Positions 55,356 to 63,168 of a stretch of DNA of 64,000 nt are shown in pieces. Numbering within the stretch: the stretch's first letter is position 1; each line of letters starts with the position of its first letter. Location of the stretch: assembly GCA_002387205.1 (NCBI GenBank), contig DGLA01000026.1, positions 96,302-160,301 on the forward strand. The letters run 5' to 3'. This DNA comes from Stutzerimonas stutzeri. Its GTDB lineage: Bacteria > Pseudomonadota > Gammaproteobacteria > Pseudomonadales > Pseudomonadaceae. Made by a program: the position numbers and the translations under genes. The notes beneath the pieces were generated by a model, which ran no database searches, had not been told where the DNA came from, and was given only the letters and a program-made list of their open reading frames with translations.

Positions 55356-56990
55356 ATGCCCCGCCTGTTCACCGATCTCGGATTCCGCTGGAAAATCACC
55401 CTGCCCATTGCGGCGCTGGCCCTGTTGCTGGTGCTGATGGGCGTCGTAGGCATGCGTGGCATCGAGCGTGTCGCCGATTCGGGGGAGCGGTTGGCAACAC
55501 GGCACCTTCCCGCCATTGGCCTGTTGGTCAATGCCGACCGGGACCTCTACCAGGCTTTCGTTGCCGAGCGCAGCCTGCTTGACAGTGATGCCGGTGAGTA
55601 CGTGCAGGCGCTGAAGGCCAGTCATGCGGAAAACCTCAAGCAGGCCTATGACCGGGTGCAAAAGTACGCGGCCATGCAGCCGGGTGCCGAGGCACTGGCG
55701 CTGGTCGAGCAGTTCAACAGCGGCTTCCGGCAGTGGTCGGAGGTGTCCCAGCGGGTGATCGATCAGATCGACCTCGATCCACAGGCGGCCAGCGCGCTGA
55801 GTTTTGGAGACAGCGAAGCGCGTTTCGATGCCATGCGTGATGCCATCGACAAGCTCGGTGAACTCGAGGAGCAGGCTGCCAACGCCGAAGGCCAGGCAGC
55901 CATCGCCGAAGGGTCGGCAACCGCCCGTCAACAGGGCGTGGTTCTGGTCATTGGCCTGCTTGGCTGCGCGCTGCTGGTGCTAGGCCTGCCGCTGATGGTG
56001 CTGCGACCGATGCGCCGCCTGCTCTATCGCCTGCAGCAGATCGCCGAGGGAGACGGCGACCTGCGGGCCCGCCTGGAGGTGCAGTCGGCTGACGAGTTGG
56101 GCCAGCTGGGCGATGCCTTCAACCGTTTCCTCGACAAGCTGCAGCCGCTGATCGCCGAAGTGGGTCGGGTGACCGGTGAAGTCGACGCCGCCGCCCGAAG
56201 CATGGCGGGGCTGGCGGCAACCAATGACCAGCTGATCACCAGCGAGCACGCCGCGGTCGATCAGGTCAGTACGGCGGCGACCGAGATGAGCGCTGCAGTC
56301 AATGAAGTTGCGCTCAATGCACAGAGCGCCTCGGATGCGGCCCATGATGCCGAGCGCCAGTCGCGCCGGGGCGCTGAGGTGGTCGGCAGCACCATCGAGT
56401 CGATTCGCCAGTTGGCGCAGGAAGTGGAGGGCAGCTCGCAGACCATCGAGGCGTTGGCCGAGGAGACCGCCAGCATTGGCGCGGTGCTTGAAGTGATTCG
56501 GGGCATTGCCGAGCAGACCAACCTGCTGGCGCTCAACGCAGCCATCGAGGCGGCGCGAGCGGGCGAGCAGGGACGGGGTTTCGCCGTGGTGGCCGATGAA
56601 GTGCGTGCCCTGGCAGCCCGCACCCAGGATTCGACCAAGGACATCCAGCTGCGCATCGAGCGCCTGCAGAGTGGTGTTGCCAAGGCCGTGCAGGCAATGC
56701 ACGCCGGGAGCGGCAAGGCGCGTGACAGCGTCGAGCGCGCCGCGGGTGTCGATCAGGTGCTGGCCGAGACCATGCAGTCCGTGCAACGCATCAACGAGAT
56801 GGCGGCCCAGATCGCCACGGCCTGTGAAGAGCAAAGCAGCGTTACCGAGGAAATCGCACGCAACATCACCGACATCCGGGACCTGTCCAACGATGCGGCA
56901 GCCAATTCGGCAGAGAGCATGCAGGCAAGTCGACAGCTGTCCCAGTTGTCCCAGAACCTGGCAGGGCTGGTTGGGCGCTTCCGCGTCTGA
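55356..56990 (+). CDS. Methyl-accepting chemotaxis protein with four-helix-bundle sensor
   Basis: A 544-residue transmembrane chemoreceptor. The first membrane helix (about 14-34) is followed by a periplasmic helical ligand-binding domain of about 155 residues, rich in heptads and of the 4HB_MCP type. A second helix (about 195-215), a HAMP domain and the cytoplasmic signalling domain follow, with the hairpin tip EVIRGIAEQTNLLALNAAIEAARAGEQGRGFAVVADEVRALA. The ligand is unknown. The C-terminus has no CheR-binding pentapeptide. No other chemotaxis gene is in the window. Confidence 0.94.
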   Translation: MPRLFTDLGFRWKITLPIAALALLLVLMGVVGMRGIERVADSGERLATRHLPAIGLLVNADRDLYQAFVAERSLLDSDAGEYVQALKASHAENLKQAYDRVQKYAAMQPGAEALALVEQFNSGFRQWSEVSQRVIDQIDLDPQAASALSFGDSEARFDAMRDAIDKLGELEEQAANAEGQAAIAEGSATARQQGVVLVIGLLGCALLVLGLPLMVLRPMRRLLYRLQQIAEGDGDLRARLEVQSADELGQLGDAFNRFLDKLQPLIAEVGRVTGEVDAAARSMAGLAATNDQLITSEHAAVDQVSTAATEMSAAVNEVALNAQSASDAAHDAERQSRRGAEVVGSTIESIRQLAQEVEGSSQTIEALAEETASIGAVLEVIRGIAEQTNLLALNAAIEAARAGEQGRGFAVVADEVRALAARTQDSTKDIQLRIERLQSGVAKAVQAMHAGSGKARDSVERAAGVDQVLAETMQSVQRINEMAAQIATACEEQSSVTEEIARNITDIRDLSNDAAANSAESMQASRQLSQLSQNLAGLVGRFRV

Positions 56991-57159
56991 ACATGTTCGT
57001 GCAGGGCCTTTGATGGAGGCTCGGGCGGCGGGTCTGTGCCGCTGACCCTCGGCAGCGCTGACACAATCGGAAAAGCTCTGGTTGCCGAGTTGGCCGGTAA
57101 GTCGGGCTGTGTCGACCATACTCAGGTGTCGACATGGCCGACCGCCCGGAGACCCGTTC

Positions 57160-58077
57160 ATGCAGACTCGCCGCCAACTGCTCCATCGCTCCGCCCTGCT
57201 TGCCGCCATCGCTGCACTTGGCAGCGTATGGCCGTCACTTGTCCGGGCGGCCGAGCCGTTGCGAATGCGCAGGATTCCGTCATCAGGGGAACTGCTTCCC
57301 GTGATCGGCCTGGGCACCTCGCGAACGCATGACATCCGCCTGGATGACAGCGAGATGCAGGCGTTGCTCGAGGTTTTGCGGGTCCTTGTCGACGGCGGGG
57401 CTCGGGTGATCGACACGGCACCGAGCTATGGCAACGCCGACCGCGTGGTGGGTGAGCTGGTCCAGCGCGGCAAGGCGCGCGAAAGGGTTTTCCTCGCTAC
57501 CAAGGTATCGGCCACTGGCCGCGAGCGCGGCCTGGCGCAGATCGAAGCGAGCTTCAAAGCGCTGCAGACTGACACCCTCGACCTGATCCAGGTGCACAAC
57601 CTGCAGGACACCAGCACCCAGCTCGGCCTGCTGCGCGAGCTCAAGGAGGAGGGGCGTGTCCGCTATATCGGTGTGACGCACTACGTCGAATCGGCGCATG
57701 ACCGGCTGCTTCAGGTGCTCAGGCGGGAGCCGGTCGACTTCGTCCAGTTCAACTATTCGGTGGGCGAGCGCAACGCCGAAAAGCGGCTGCTGCCGTATTG
57801 CGCCGACAACGGCATCGCCACGCTGATCAACCGGCCTTTTACCCGCGGCAACCTGCTCTCGCGGGTCAAGGGCAAGCCACTGCCGAGCTGGGCGGCGGAT
57901 ATCGATGCCAGTTCCTGGGCACAGCTGCTGCTCAAGTTCATCCTTGCCGAGCCGGCGGTGACCACGGTGATACCGGCCACCTCCAATCCGCGCTATATGG
58001 CTGACAACATCATGGCCGGGCAGGGCCGGCTGCCGGATGCGCGCCAGCGAGAAATGATCGTCGAAGCCTTTCAATGA
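57160..58077 (+). CDS. Tat-exported aldo/keto reductase
   Basis: A 305-residue aldo/keto reductase with a twin-arginine signal (MQTRRQLLHRSALLAAIAALG, cleavage near VRA-AEP). The catalytic residues are visible as VIDTAPSYGNAD (Asp, Tyr), FLATKVS (Lys) and IQVHNLQD (His). VTTVIPATSNPRYMADN is the cofactor-binding end. Such periplasmic members are presumably exported folded with their cofactor; the substrate is unknown. I start it at 57160 (CGGAGA upstream) because the longer frame only adds residues before the signal. It is 34 bases before an MFS gene and may be cotranscribed. Confidence 0.88.
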   Translation: MQTRRQLLHRSALLAAIAALGSVWPSLVRAAEPLRMRRIPSSGELLPVIGLGTSRTHDIRLDDSEMQALLEVLRVLVDGGARVIDTAPSYGNADRVVGELVQRGKARERVFLATKVSATGRERGLAQIEASFKALQTDTLDLIQVHNLQDTSTQLGLLRELKEEGRVRYIGVTHYVESAHDRLLQVLRREPVDFVQFNYSVGERNAEKRLLPYCADNGIATLINRPFTRGNLLSRVKGKPLPSWAADIDASSWAQLLLKFILAEPAVTTVIPATSNPRYMADNIMAGQGRLPDARQREMIVEAFQ

Positions 58078-58111
58078 GTGCCGTTGGGGCCCCTTCAATG
58101 GAGGCTGATTG

Positions 58112-59443
58112 ATGATGCCGCTTGCTGCGCGCGCAGCAGCTACGATCAACGCCCGCCCCGGCGAACTGCGCGCGGCGCTGGCCGGCTTCGGCCTGTTTTT
58201 CTGCCTGTTCGCCGGCTACTTCATGCTGCGCCCGATTCGCGAGTCCATGGGCATCCAGGGTGGCGTCGACAACCTGCAGTGGCTGTTCACCGCGACCTTC
58301 GTTGCCATGCTGGTGGCGGTGCCCCTGTTTGCCTGGCTCAACTCAAGGGTGGCCCGCATTCATTACATCGACTGGGTGTACGGCTTCTTCTGCCTGAGCC
58401 TGCTGTTGCTCGCCGGCCTGTTCTTCATGCTGCGCGACAGCGTCTGGCTGGCACGGGTGTTCTATGTATGGATATCGGTCTACAACCTGTTCGTGGTCTC
58501 GGTGGCCTGGAGCCTGATGGCCGACGTGTTCGATGCGCCTCAGGCCCGTCGCCTGTTCGCCTTCATTGCCGCCGGCGCCAGTGTTGGCGGGCTGGTTGGG
58601 CCGGCGCTGAGCGCCTTGCTGGTGGGCCTGCTCGGGCAGTTCGGCCTGATGCTGCTGGCGGCGCTGCTGCTGGCGGCTGCGGTGGCAATCAAGCATTACC
58701 TGATGGCTTGGCGCGAAGTTCGGGGTGCTGGTCGACCGGGTGCCGAGCATGCGGAAAGCCCGCGGCGGCCGGTCGCCGGCAATCCGTTCAGCGGACTGAC
58801 ACGGGTGCTGCGCTCCGGTTACCTGTTGGGTATCGCCGTCTTCGTTCTGCTGCTGACCACCGCCAGCACATTTCTCTACTTCGAGCAGGCACGACTGGTG
58901 GCCGGGCTGTTTCCGGACCGCGCCGAGCAGGTGCGGGTGTTCGGTGCCATCGATTTCGTGGTGCAGGCCGGTGCGCTGCTGTCGCAATTGTTCATTACCG
59001 GACGTATCGCTCAGCGGCTGGGCGTACGGGTGCTGCTCGCTGCAGTGCCGGCGCTGGTCTGTCTGGGCTTCGTCGGCCTGGCGCTGGCGCCCACCTTCGC
59101 CGTGCTGGCCGCCGTGATGATCGTGCGCCGTATCGGTGAATACGCCTTTGTCCGCCCGGGCCGGGAAATGCTCTTCGCGCCGCTGGATGCCGAGAGCAAG
59201 TACAAAGCGAAGAATTTCATCGACACCGTCGTCTATCGCGGCGGCGATGCGCTGAGTGGCTGGGCCAAGGCGCTGCTCGACACCCTTGGTCAGGGCGCCT
59301 GGCTGATAGGCCTCGTCGGCGCGATCTGCGCTGCCGTCTGGGGTGCTGTGGGTTGGTATCTGGGTGGGCGTGCTGATCGCGGCCAGACAGCCCAGGCAGG
59401 CAACGCTGCCAGGGGGGTGCCGCGCGAACAGTTGCGCAGCTAG
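58112..59443 (+). CDS. MFS-type membrane transporter
   Basis: A 443-residue integral membrane protein with about 12 helices and a central cytoplasmic loop (about 205-235). FFCLFAGYFMLRPIRESMG and SVAWSLMADVFDAPQARRLFAFIAAGASVGG resemble a bacterial group distantly related to nucleotide exchange (ADP/ATP carrier-like) proteins; the substrate is unknown. GGAGG lies 7 bases before the ATG at 58112. It follows the aldo/keto reductase gene closely. Confidence 0.85.
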   Translation: MMPLAARAAATINARPGELRAALAGFGLFFCLFAGYFMLRPIRESMGIQGGVDNLQWLFTATFVAMLVAVPLFAWLNSRVARIHYIDWVYGFFCLSLLLLAGLFFMLRDSVWLARVFYVWISVYNLFVVSVAWSLMADVFDAPQARRLFAFIAAGASVGGLVGPALSALLVGLLGQFGLMLLAALLLAAAVAIKHYLMAWREVRGAGRPGAEHAESPRRPVAGNPFSGLTRVLRSGYLLGIAVFVLLLTTASTFLYFEQARLVAGLFPDRAEQVRVFGAIDFVVQAGALLSQLFITGRIAQRLGVRVLLAAVPALVCLGFVGLALAPTFAVLAAVMIVRRIGEYAFVRPGREMLFAPLDAESKYKAKNFIDTVVYRGGDALSGWAKALLDTLGQGAWLIGLVGAICAAVWGAVGWYLGGRADRGQTAQAGNAARGVPREQLRS

Positions 59444-59538
59444 CCGGGACGCCCGGGCACGCTGGCTAACGAAGCCGCTGAACCTCGGCGACTTCGGCGC
59501 CTCGAACCTCTAGTACGTCATCATTCAGGAGTAGCCGT

Positions 59539-59961
59539 ATGCATGTTCAAGTCAACAGCCATCAAATCCCCGGCAGTGTCGAGCTGCATGAATGGGTCGG
59601 CTCGACTGTAGAGGAGCGGCTGGAACGTTTCGACGATTTCCTCACCCGTATCGAGGTTCACGTCAGCGACGAGAACGCACAGAAAGCCGGCGCGGACGAC
59701 AAGCGTTGCCAGATCGAAGCACGCCCCAAGGGCCACCAGGCCGTGTCGGTGACCCACAAGGCCGAGTCGTTGCAGCTGGCCGTGGATGGCGCTGCGGAAA
59801 AGATGCGACATGCCCTTGAACACCTGATGGGCAAGCTGGACACCAAGGTAATGTCGGGTGGTGAGCTCAATGACCCGCTGCTTGATGAGCAGCCCCAAGC
59901 GGTAAAGGACGCCATGCTCGAGGAGGAATTTCTCGAGAAGCAGGACGAGCTCGACAAGTAA
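59539..59961 (+). CDS. HPF/RaiA family ribosome-associated protein
   Basis: A 140-residue protein. Its first 105 residues fit the HPF/RaiA fold that binds the 30S decoding centre in resting cells (MHVQVNSHQIPGSVELHEWV; EARPKGHQAVSVTHKAESLQLAVDGAAEKM). It has a 35-residue acidic tail (MLEEEFLEKQDELDK) and is longer than the short HPF that pseudomonads encode beside rpoN. A stress or stationary-phase role is likely. AGGAG precedes the ATG. Confidence 0.85.
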   Translation: MHVQVNSHQIPGSVELHEWVGSTVEERLERFDDFLTRIEVHVSDENAQKAGADDKRCQIEARPKGHQAVSVTHKAESLQLAVDGAAEKMRHALEHLMGKLDTKVMSGGELNDPLLDEQPQAVKDAMLEEEFLEKQDELDK

Positions 59962-59968
59962 CGCCAGC

Positions 59969-59989
59969 GCCCCGGTACTTTACCGGGGC
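59969..59989 (+). terminator. Hairpin after the HPF/RaiA gene
   Basis: GCCCCGGTA-CTT-TACCGGGGC, a perfect 9-pair stem, lies 8 bases past the stop. No T run follows. Confidence 0.6.
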
Positions 59990-60107
59990 TCCGCTGCCGG
60001 TCCGGTAGTGTCCGGGGCTTGGTTCGCCATCTTTTTCTAGCTGCCGGAACCCGCAGCGACCGGTTCGTTTCTAACCTCTGTCTTTTTCCACTCGGTAAAT
60101 ACTCTTC

Positions 60108-60671
60108 ATGCAGATCATTCTGGTGCGGCACGGGCGGCCCGATCACGGCGCCGCGTCCTGGAGCACCCCGGCTGGCATGAAAACCTGGGTCGAGCGGTAT
60201 AACGCCGCCAATGTCGTCGCCTGGGAGCGACCCGAATCCCTGAGGCGGCTGGCCGACAGCGTAGGCATGGTGGTTTGCAGTTCGCTGATGCGTTGCGTGG
60301 AGTCACGCATGCACCTGCACTGTGAATGCTCGGTCGAGCCAAACCCTCTGTTTGCCGAGGCTCACCTGCCTTATCCAGATTGGCGCTTTCCGTTGTTGCC
60401 GTCGCGTGTATGGCGCATGACGTTTCGCACGGCGTGGTTTCTCGGCTTTTCCCAGCACACCGAACCCGTCGGTGAGTCGAGAAAGAGGGCCGGTGCTGCG
60501 GCGCAAGAGCTCATCCGGCTAGCTGAGATTCACGGCAGCGTGCTGTTGATGGGGCACAAGATCATGAACGCGCTGATCGCCTCCCAACTGCGTCAACGCG
60601 GCTGGCATGGGCCGGCGCTGCCGCTTCTGTCCGGATACTGGCATCCCAGCCGATACCATAAATCCCACTGA
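60108..60671 (+). CDS. Histidine phosphatase family protein
   Basis: A 187-residue phosphatase of the SixA/phosphoglycerate-mutase superfamily. The phospho-accepting motif ILVRHGRPDH is at the N-terminus and the second catalytic histidine is in LLMGHKIMNALIA. VCSSLMRCVES is the usual mid-motif. The middle is unusual, with an aromatic stretch (RVWRMTFRTAWFLGFSQ). Substrate unknown. It lies alone between the HPF/RaiA and DUF4432 genes. Confidence 0.85.
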   Translation: MQIILVRHGRPDHGAASWSTPAGMKTWVERYNAANVVAWERPESLRRLADSVGMVVCSSLMRCVESRMHLHCECSVEPNPLFAEAHLPYPDWRFPLLPSRVWRMTFRTAWFLGFSQHTEPVGESRKRAGAAAQELIRLAEIHGSVLLMGHKIMNALIASQLRQRGWHGPALPLLSGYWHPSRYHKSH

Positions 60672-60744
60672 CCTGACCGCCCCCAAAGCGCAAACACGCC
60701 CGACACAGGCCGAAATGCGCGGGACCGCCCTGCGTCGGCTTGCA

Positions 60745-60762
60745 AGCTGAAACGTTTCAGCT
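60745..60762. promoter_or_regulatory. LacI-family-type operator upstream of the DUF4432 gene
   Basis: AGCTGAAACGTTTCAGCT is an 18-base perfect palindrome with the core TGAAACGTTTCA and the central CG step typical of Cra/PtxS/GntR-like LacI-family operators. It lies 43 bases upstream of the start codon at 60805, where it could block transcription. No LacI-family gene is in the window. Confidence 0.7.
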
Positions 60763-60804
60763 AACGTGATGGGGCGATCGATAAACCACAAAAGGAAATT
60801 CGGT

Positions 60805-62022
60805 ATGACCCGTACGTCTCTTCTCTGCTGTATAGGCTTGTCCTGCCTGGCCGCTCCCGCCATGGCCTGGGAGCAGGTATTGATTGATCCTGACAAGCCC
60901 GCAGAAAACTGGCGCATAACCAGCGAAGAACTTGGAATCAAGGCAGCTAGCCCGTTCACGGTCAGCATGCGCACCTTGCACGGGGGGCGTCAGGAGGGTG
61001 TCAGCCTGATCGAGATCGATAACGGCACGATGAAGATCACGGTGATTCCCGATCGCGGCATGAACGTCCTCGAAGCGGTTGCCGGCAACGTCCGTCTGGG
61101 CTGGGACTCGCCGGTGGACGAGGTGGTCAACCCTGCCTTTATCGAACTCAACGGACGCGGTGGGCTGGGCTGGCTGGAAGGTTTCAATGAACTGGTGACG
61201 CGCTGTGGTTACGAGTGGGTCGGCCACCCTGGCGAAGACAATGGCGAGTTGCTTACCCTGCATGGTCGCGCAGCCAACATTCCTGCATCGCGGGTGGTTC
61301 TGCAGATAGATGAGAAGCCGCCCTATGCCATCCGTCTGCGCGGCGAGTTGAAAGAGAAAGCCTTCAAGAAGGTCGACTTCTCGATCATGACCGAATTGAC
61401 TACCGAGCCTGGCCGCAGCGGCTTCTCCTTGCATGACACCCTGACCAACCAGGGCGACTATGCCCGGGAGTACCAGGCGCTGTATCACACCAATTTCGGT
61501 ACTCCCTTGCTGGAAGAGGGTGCTCGCTTCGTTGCGCCGGTCAAGCAGGTGTCGCCGTTCAATGCCAAGGCCGGCACCGAGTTGGATGACTGGCAGACCT
61601 ACCGCGGGCCAACCCCCGGTTACGACGAAACCGTCTACAACGTCGTCCCTTACGCTGATGTCAACGGCGAAACGCTGGCCATGCTGCATAACCGTGATGC
61701 CGAGCTGGGCGTTACCGTTGGTTTCAACACTGACGAGTTGCCGGTGTTCTCACTGTGGAAAAACACCGACACCAAAAAGCAGGGCTATGTCACCGGCCTG
61801 GAACCGGGCACCAGTTATTCCTATAACCGTTCCTACCAGCGCCCGCTGGGTCTGGTACCCACGATCGAGCCGGGGGAGCAGAAGCACTTTCATGTGCGCT
61901 ACGAGCTGCTGACAAGCAAGACGGCAGTTGCCGATGCAGGTAAGCGTATCGAGGCGATCCAGGGCGGGCGGGAGACCGAAGTGAGACAAGAGCCGCTGGT
62001 CGATCTGGACCAAGAGAACTAA
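60805..62022 (+). CDS. DUF4432 family aldose 1-epimerase-like protein, exported
   Basis: A 405-residue protein with a signal peptide (MTRTSLLCCIGLSCLAAPAMA). The rest has the galactose-mutarotase-like beta-sandwich pattern of DUF4432: VIPDRGMNVLEA, WLEGFNELVTRCG, LHGRAANIPAS, and YHTNFGTPLLEEGARF with the metal or catalytic histidine. Family members probably epimerise or isomerise sugars; the substrate is unknown. The ATG at 60805 has AAAGGAA at 7 bases. A LacI-type palindrome upstream suggests induction by a sugar. Confidence 0.82.
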   Translation: MTRTSLLCCIGLSCLAAPAMAWEQVLIDPDKPAENWRITSEELGIKAASPFTVSMRTLHGGRQEGVSLIEIDNGTMKITVIPDRGMNVLEAVAGNVRLGWDSPVDEVVNPAFIELNGRGGLGWLEGFNELVTRCGYEWVGHPGEDNGELLTLHGRAANIPASRVVLQIDEKPPYAIRLRGELKEKAFKKVDFSIMTELTTEPGRSGFSLHDTLTNQGDYAREYQALYHTNFGTPLLEEGARFVAPVKQVSPFNAKAGTELDDWQTYRGPTPGYDETVYNVVPYADVNGETLAMLHNRDAELGVTVGFNTDELPVFSLWKNTDTKKQGYVTGLEPGTSYSYNRSYQRPLGLVPTIEPGEQKHFHVRYELLTSKTAVADAGKRIEAIQGGRETEVRQEPLVDLDQEN

Positions 62023-62163
62023 TACGCATCGGGGAGCGCTATGCCCATGCGATCAGCGGCCCGAGATCCGCTACAGGCCGCTGTAGCAAAGGGTTGTAAG
62101 CGACGACCCGACATCCTGATGGGCAGGACCGCTCACATGCATCGAGGGCAGGCTTCATGCCGC
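62023..62163. other. Intergenic region upstream of the first small RNA
   Basis: About 140 bases with no supported gene. A TGTAGCAAAGGGTTGTAA stretch at 62082-62099 loosely resembles the box at 62164 but is not followed by a promoter. Confidence 0.4.
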
Positions 62164-62181
62164 TATAGCCAAAGGCTTACA
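62164..62181 (+). promoter_or_regulatory. GacA-type upstream activating box, copy 1
   Basis: TATAGC-CAAAGG-CTTACA compares with the GacA consensus TGTAAG-N6-CTTACA: the right half is perfect and the left half diverged. It lies 45 bases before a -10-like TAATCT (62226-62231), near -65 relative to the predicted RNA start. Confidence 0.65.
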
Positions 62182-62237
62182 AAACCCAGCGGCAATCTCC
62201 GCTTCTGCTCATGCCGGCAGGTAATTAATCTACACCC

Positions 62238-62345
62238 ACTCTGAAGCGCAGGACGCGCTCAGGATCAGGAAGATCGACCACCGCCAGGATGGCACTCGAA
62301 GGGATTTCGATAAGGTCAGAAAAAACCCGCCTCGGCGGGTTTTTT
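62238..62345 (+). ncRNA. RsmX/Y/Z-like small RNA, copy 1
   Basis: About 108 bases, predicted to sequester RsmA/CsrA. Four hairpins display GGA in the loop: GCGC-AGGAC-GCGC (62246-62258), GATC-AGGAA-GATC (62263-62275), GCC-AGGAT-GGC (62283-62293) and TCGAA-GGGAT-TTCGA (62296-62310). One further GGA at 62262 is in a linker. It ends in a rho-independent terminator (CCCGC-CTCG-GCGGG flanked by A and T runs, 62322-62345). No reading frame is conserved with its second copy. The 5' end is estimated from the -10 element. Which Rsm RNA it corresponds to cannot be told from sequence alone. Confidence 0.85.
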
Positions 62346-62810
62346 GCTTTCTGCTCAGGCCATCAGCCGGACCCGCTAGAGATCATCGGCCAGTGGGTCT
62401 GCCGTAACCTGTATCGCCGAAAGAGGATGCCTCGGCTCCAATGCCGGTTCAGTCGCTGATCGCCGATCAGGCCGCTCTCGGCCTGGCCTGCTGTTGCTGA
62501 TCGGTATGCCCTGCATGCCAGAGCAGCCGCGAGCGCTACGGCTGGCGGGGCATGCGGCGGGATGCTCACTTGGGTCGGGGCGGCTGATTTGAACGCGGAG
62601 CCTGGGCTCCGGCTTACACACCCTCGCGCCGCCCATCCATATGGCTGTCGACTCTGGCAGGTTATTCTGCTTCTACGATGAATGCCGAATCACATGATCG
62701 ACTCGTCTGCACTGCCAACGGAAAACCCGGACAGACCGGCATCGAACCGCTTCGGCGAGAGGATGATCTTAGGCCGCAAAGCGACAGCGAAACGCCTCGC
62801 TTGTTTCGCC
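62346..62810. other. Intergenic region between the two small RNAs
   Basis: 465 bases without a supported gene. Two short minus-strand open frames (62363-62569, 62376-62636) have no ribosome site or recognisable sequence. GC-rich with several short palindromes, none convincing. Confidence 0.5.
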
Positions 62811-62828
62811 TATAGCGAAAGGCTTACA
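62811..62828 (+). promoter_or_regulatory. GacA-type upstream activating box, copy 2
   Basis: TATAGC-GAAAGG-CTTACA, differing from copy 1 by one base. It lies 44 bases before TAATCT (62872-62877), the same spacing as copy 1, although the sequence between box and -10 has diverged. Confidence 0.65.
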
Positions 62829-62883
62829 CGGATCGCAGTGATCAGCCATTTAGTCAACGCGCTTGGAAGCTTAATCTACACCC

Positions 62884-62992
62884 ACATCTGAAGCGCAGGA
62901 CGCGCTCAGGATCAAGGAGGATCGACCATCGCCAGGACGGCAACCGAAAGGATTCGGAATGGTCATAGAAAACCCGCTTCGGCGGGTTTTTT
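62884..62992 (+). ncRNA. RsmX/Y/Z-like small RNA, copy 2
   Basis: About 109 bases, a paralogue of the RNA at 62238. The hairpins are kept although bases changed: GCGC-AGGAC-GCGC (62892-62904), GATC-AAGGAG-GATC (62909-62922), GCC-AGGAC-GGC (62930-62940) and CCGAA-AGGA-TTCGG (62943-62956). Paired changes in the last stem (TCGAA/TTCGA to CCGAA/TTCGG) preserve pairing. The terminator is CCCGC-TTCG-GCGGG with flanking A and T runs (62969-62992). The 62993-63168 stretch that follows shows no gene. Confidence 0.85.
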
Positions 62993-63168
62993 GTTGCCTG
63001 CACGATCAGCACCAGTCAGCCCCTTGCGCTTGGAACAGCCTCTTCATGCCACGCAGTCGCGATGCTGAAGACCTCATGCGAGGCTGAGCAGCCCTCGCAG
63101 AAGCTGGCGCCTGCCCGGGAGTTCTGGGGATGACCAGTCGAGCAGATGCCCAGGGAAATTCGCCAGCG

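Noticed and set aside
62082..62099. Possible third GacA-like box (TGTAGCAAAGGGTTGTAA)
   Set aside because: The right half does not match CTTACA and no -10 element or GGA hairpins follow at the expected distance.
62363..62636. Short minus-strand frames between the two small RNAs as coding genes
   Set aside because: They overlap each other in different frames, lack ribosome sites and show no familiar sequence.
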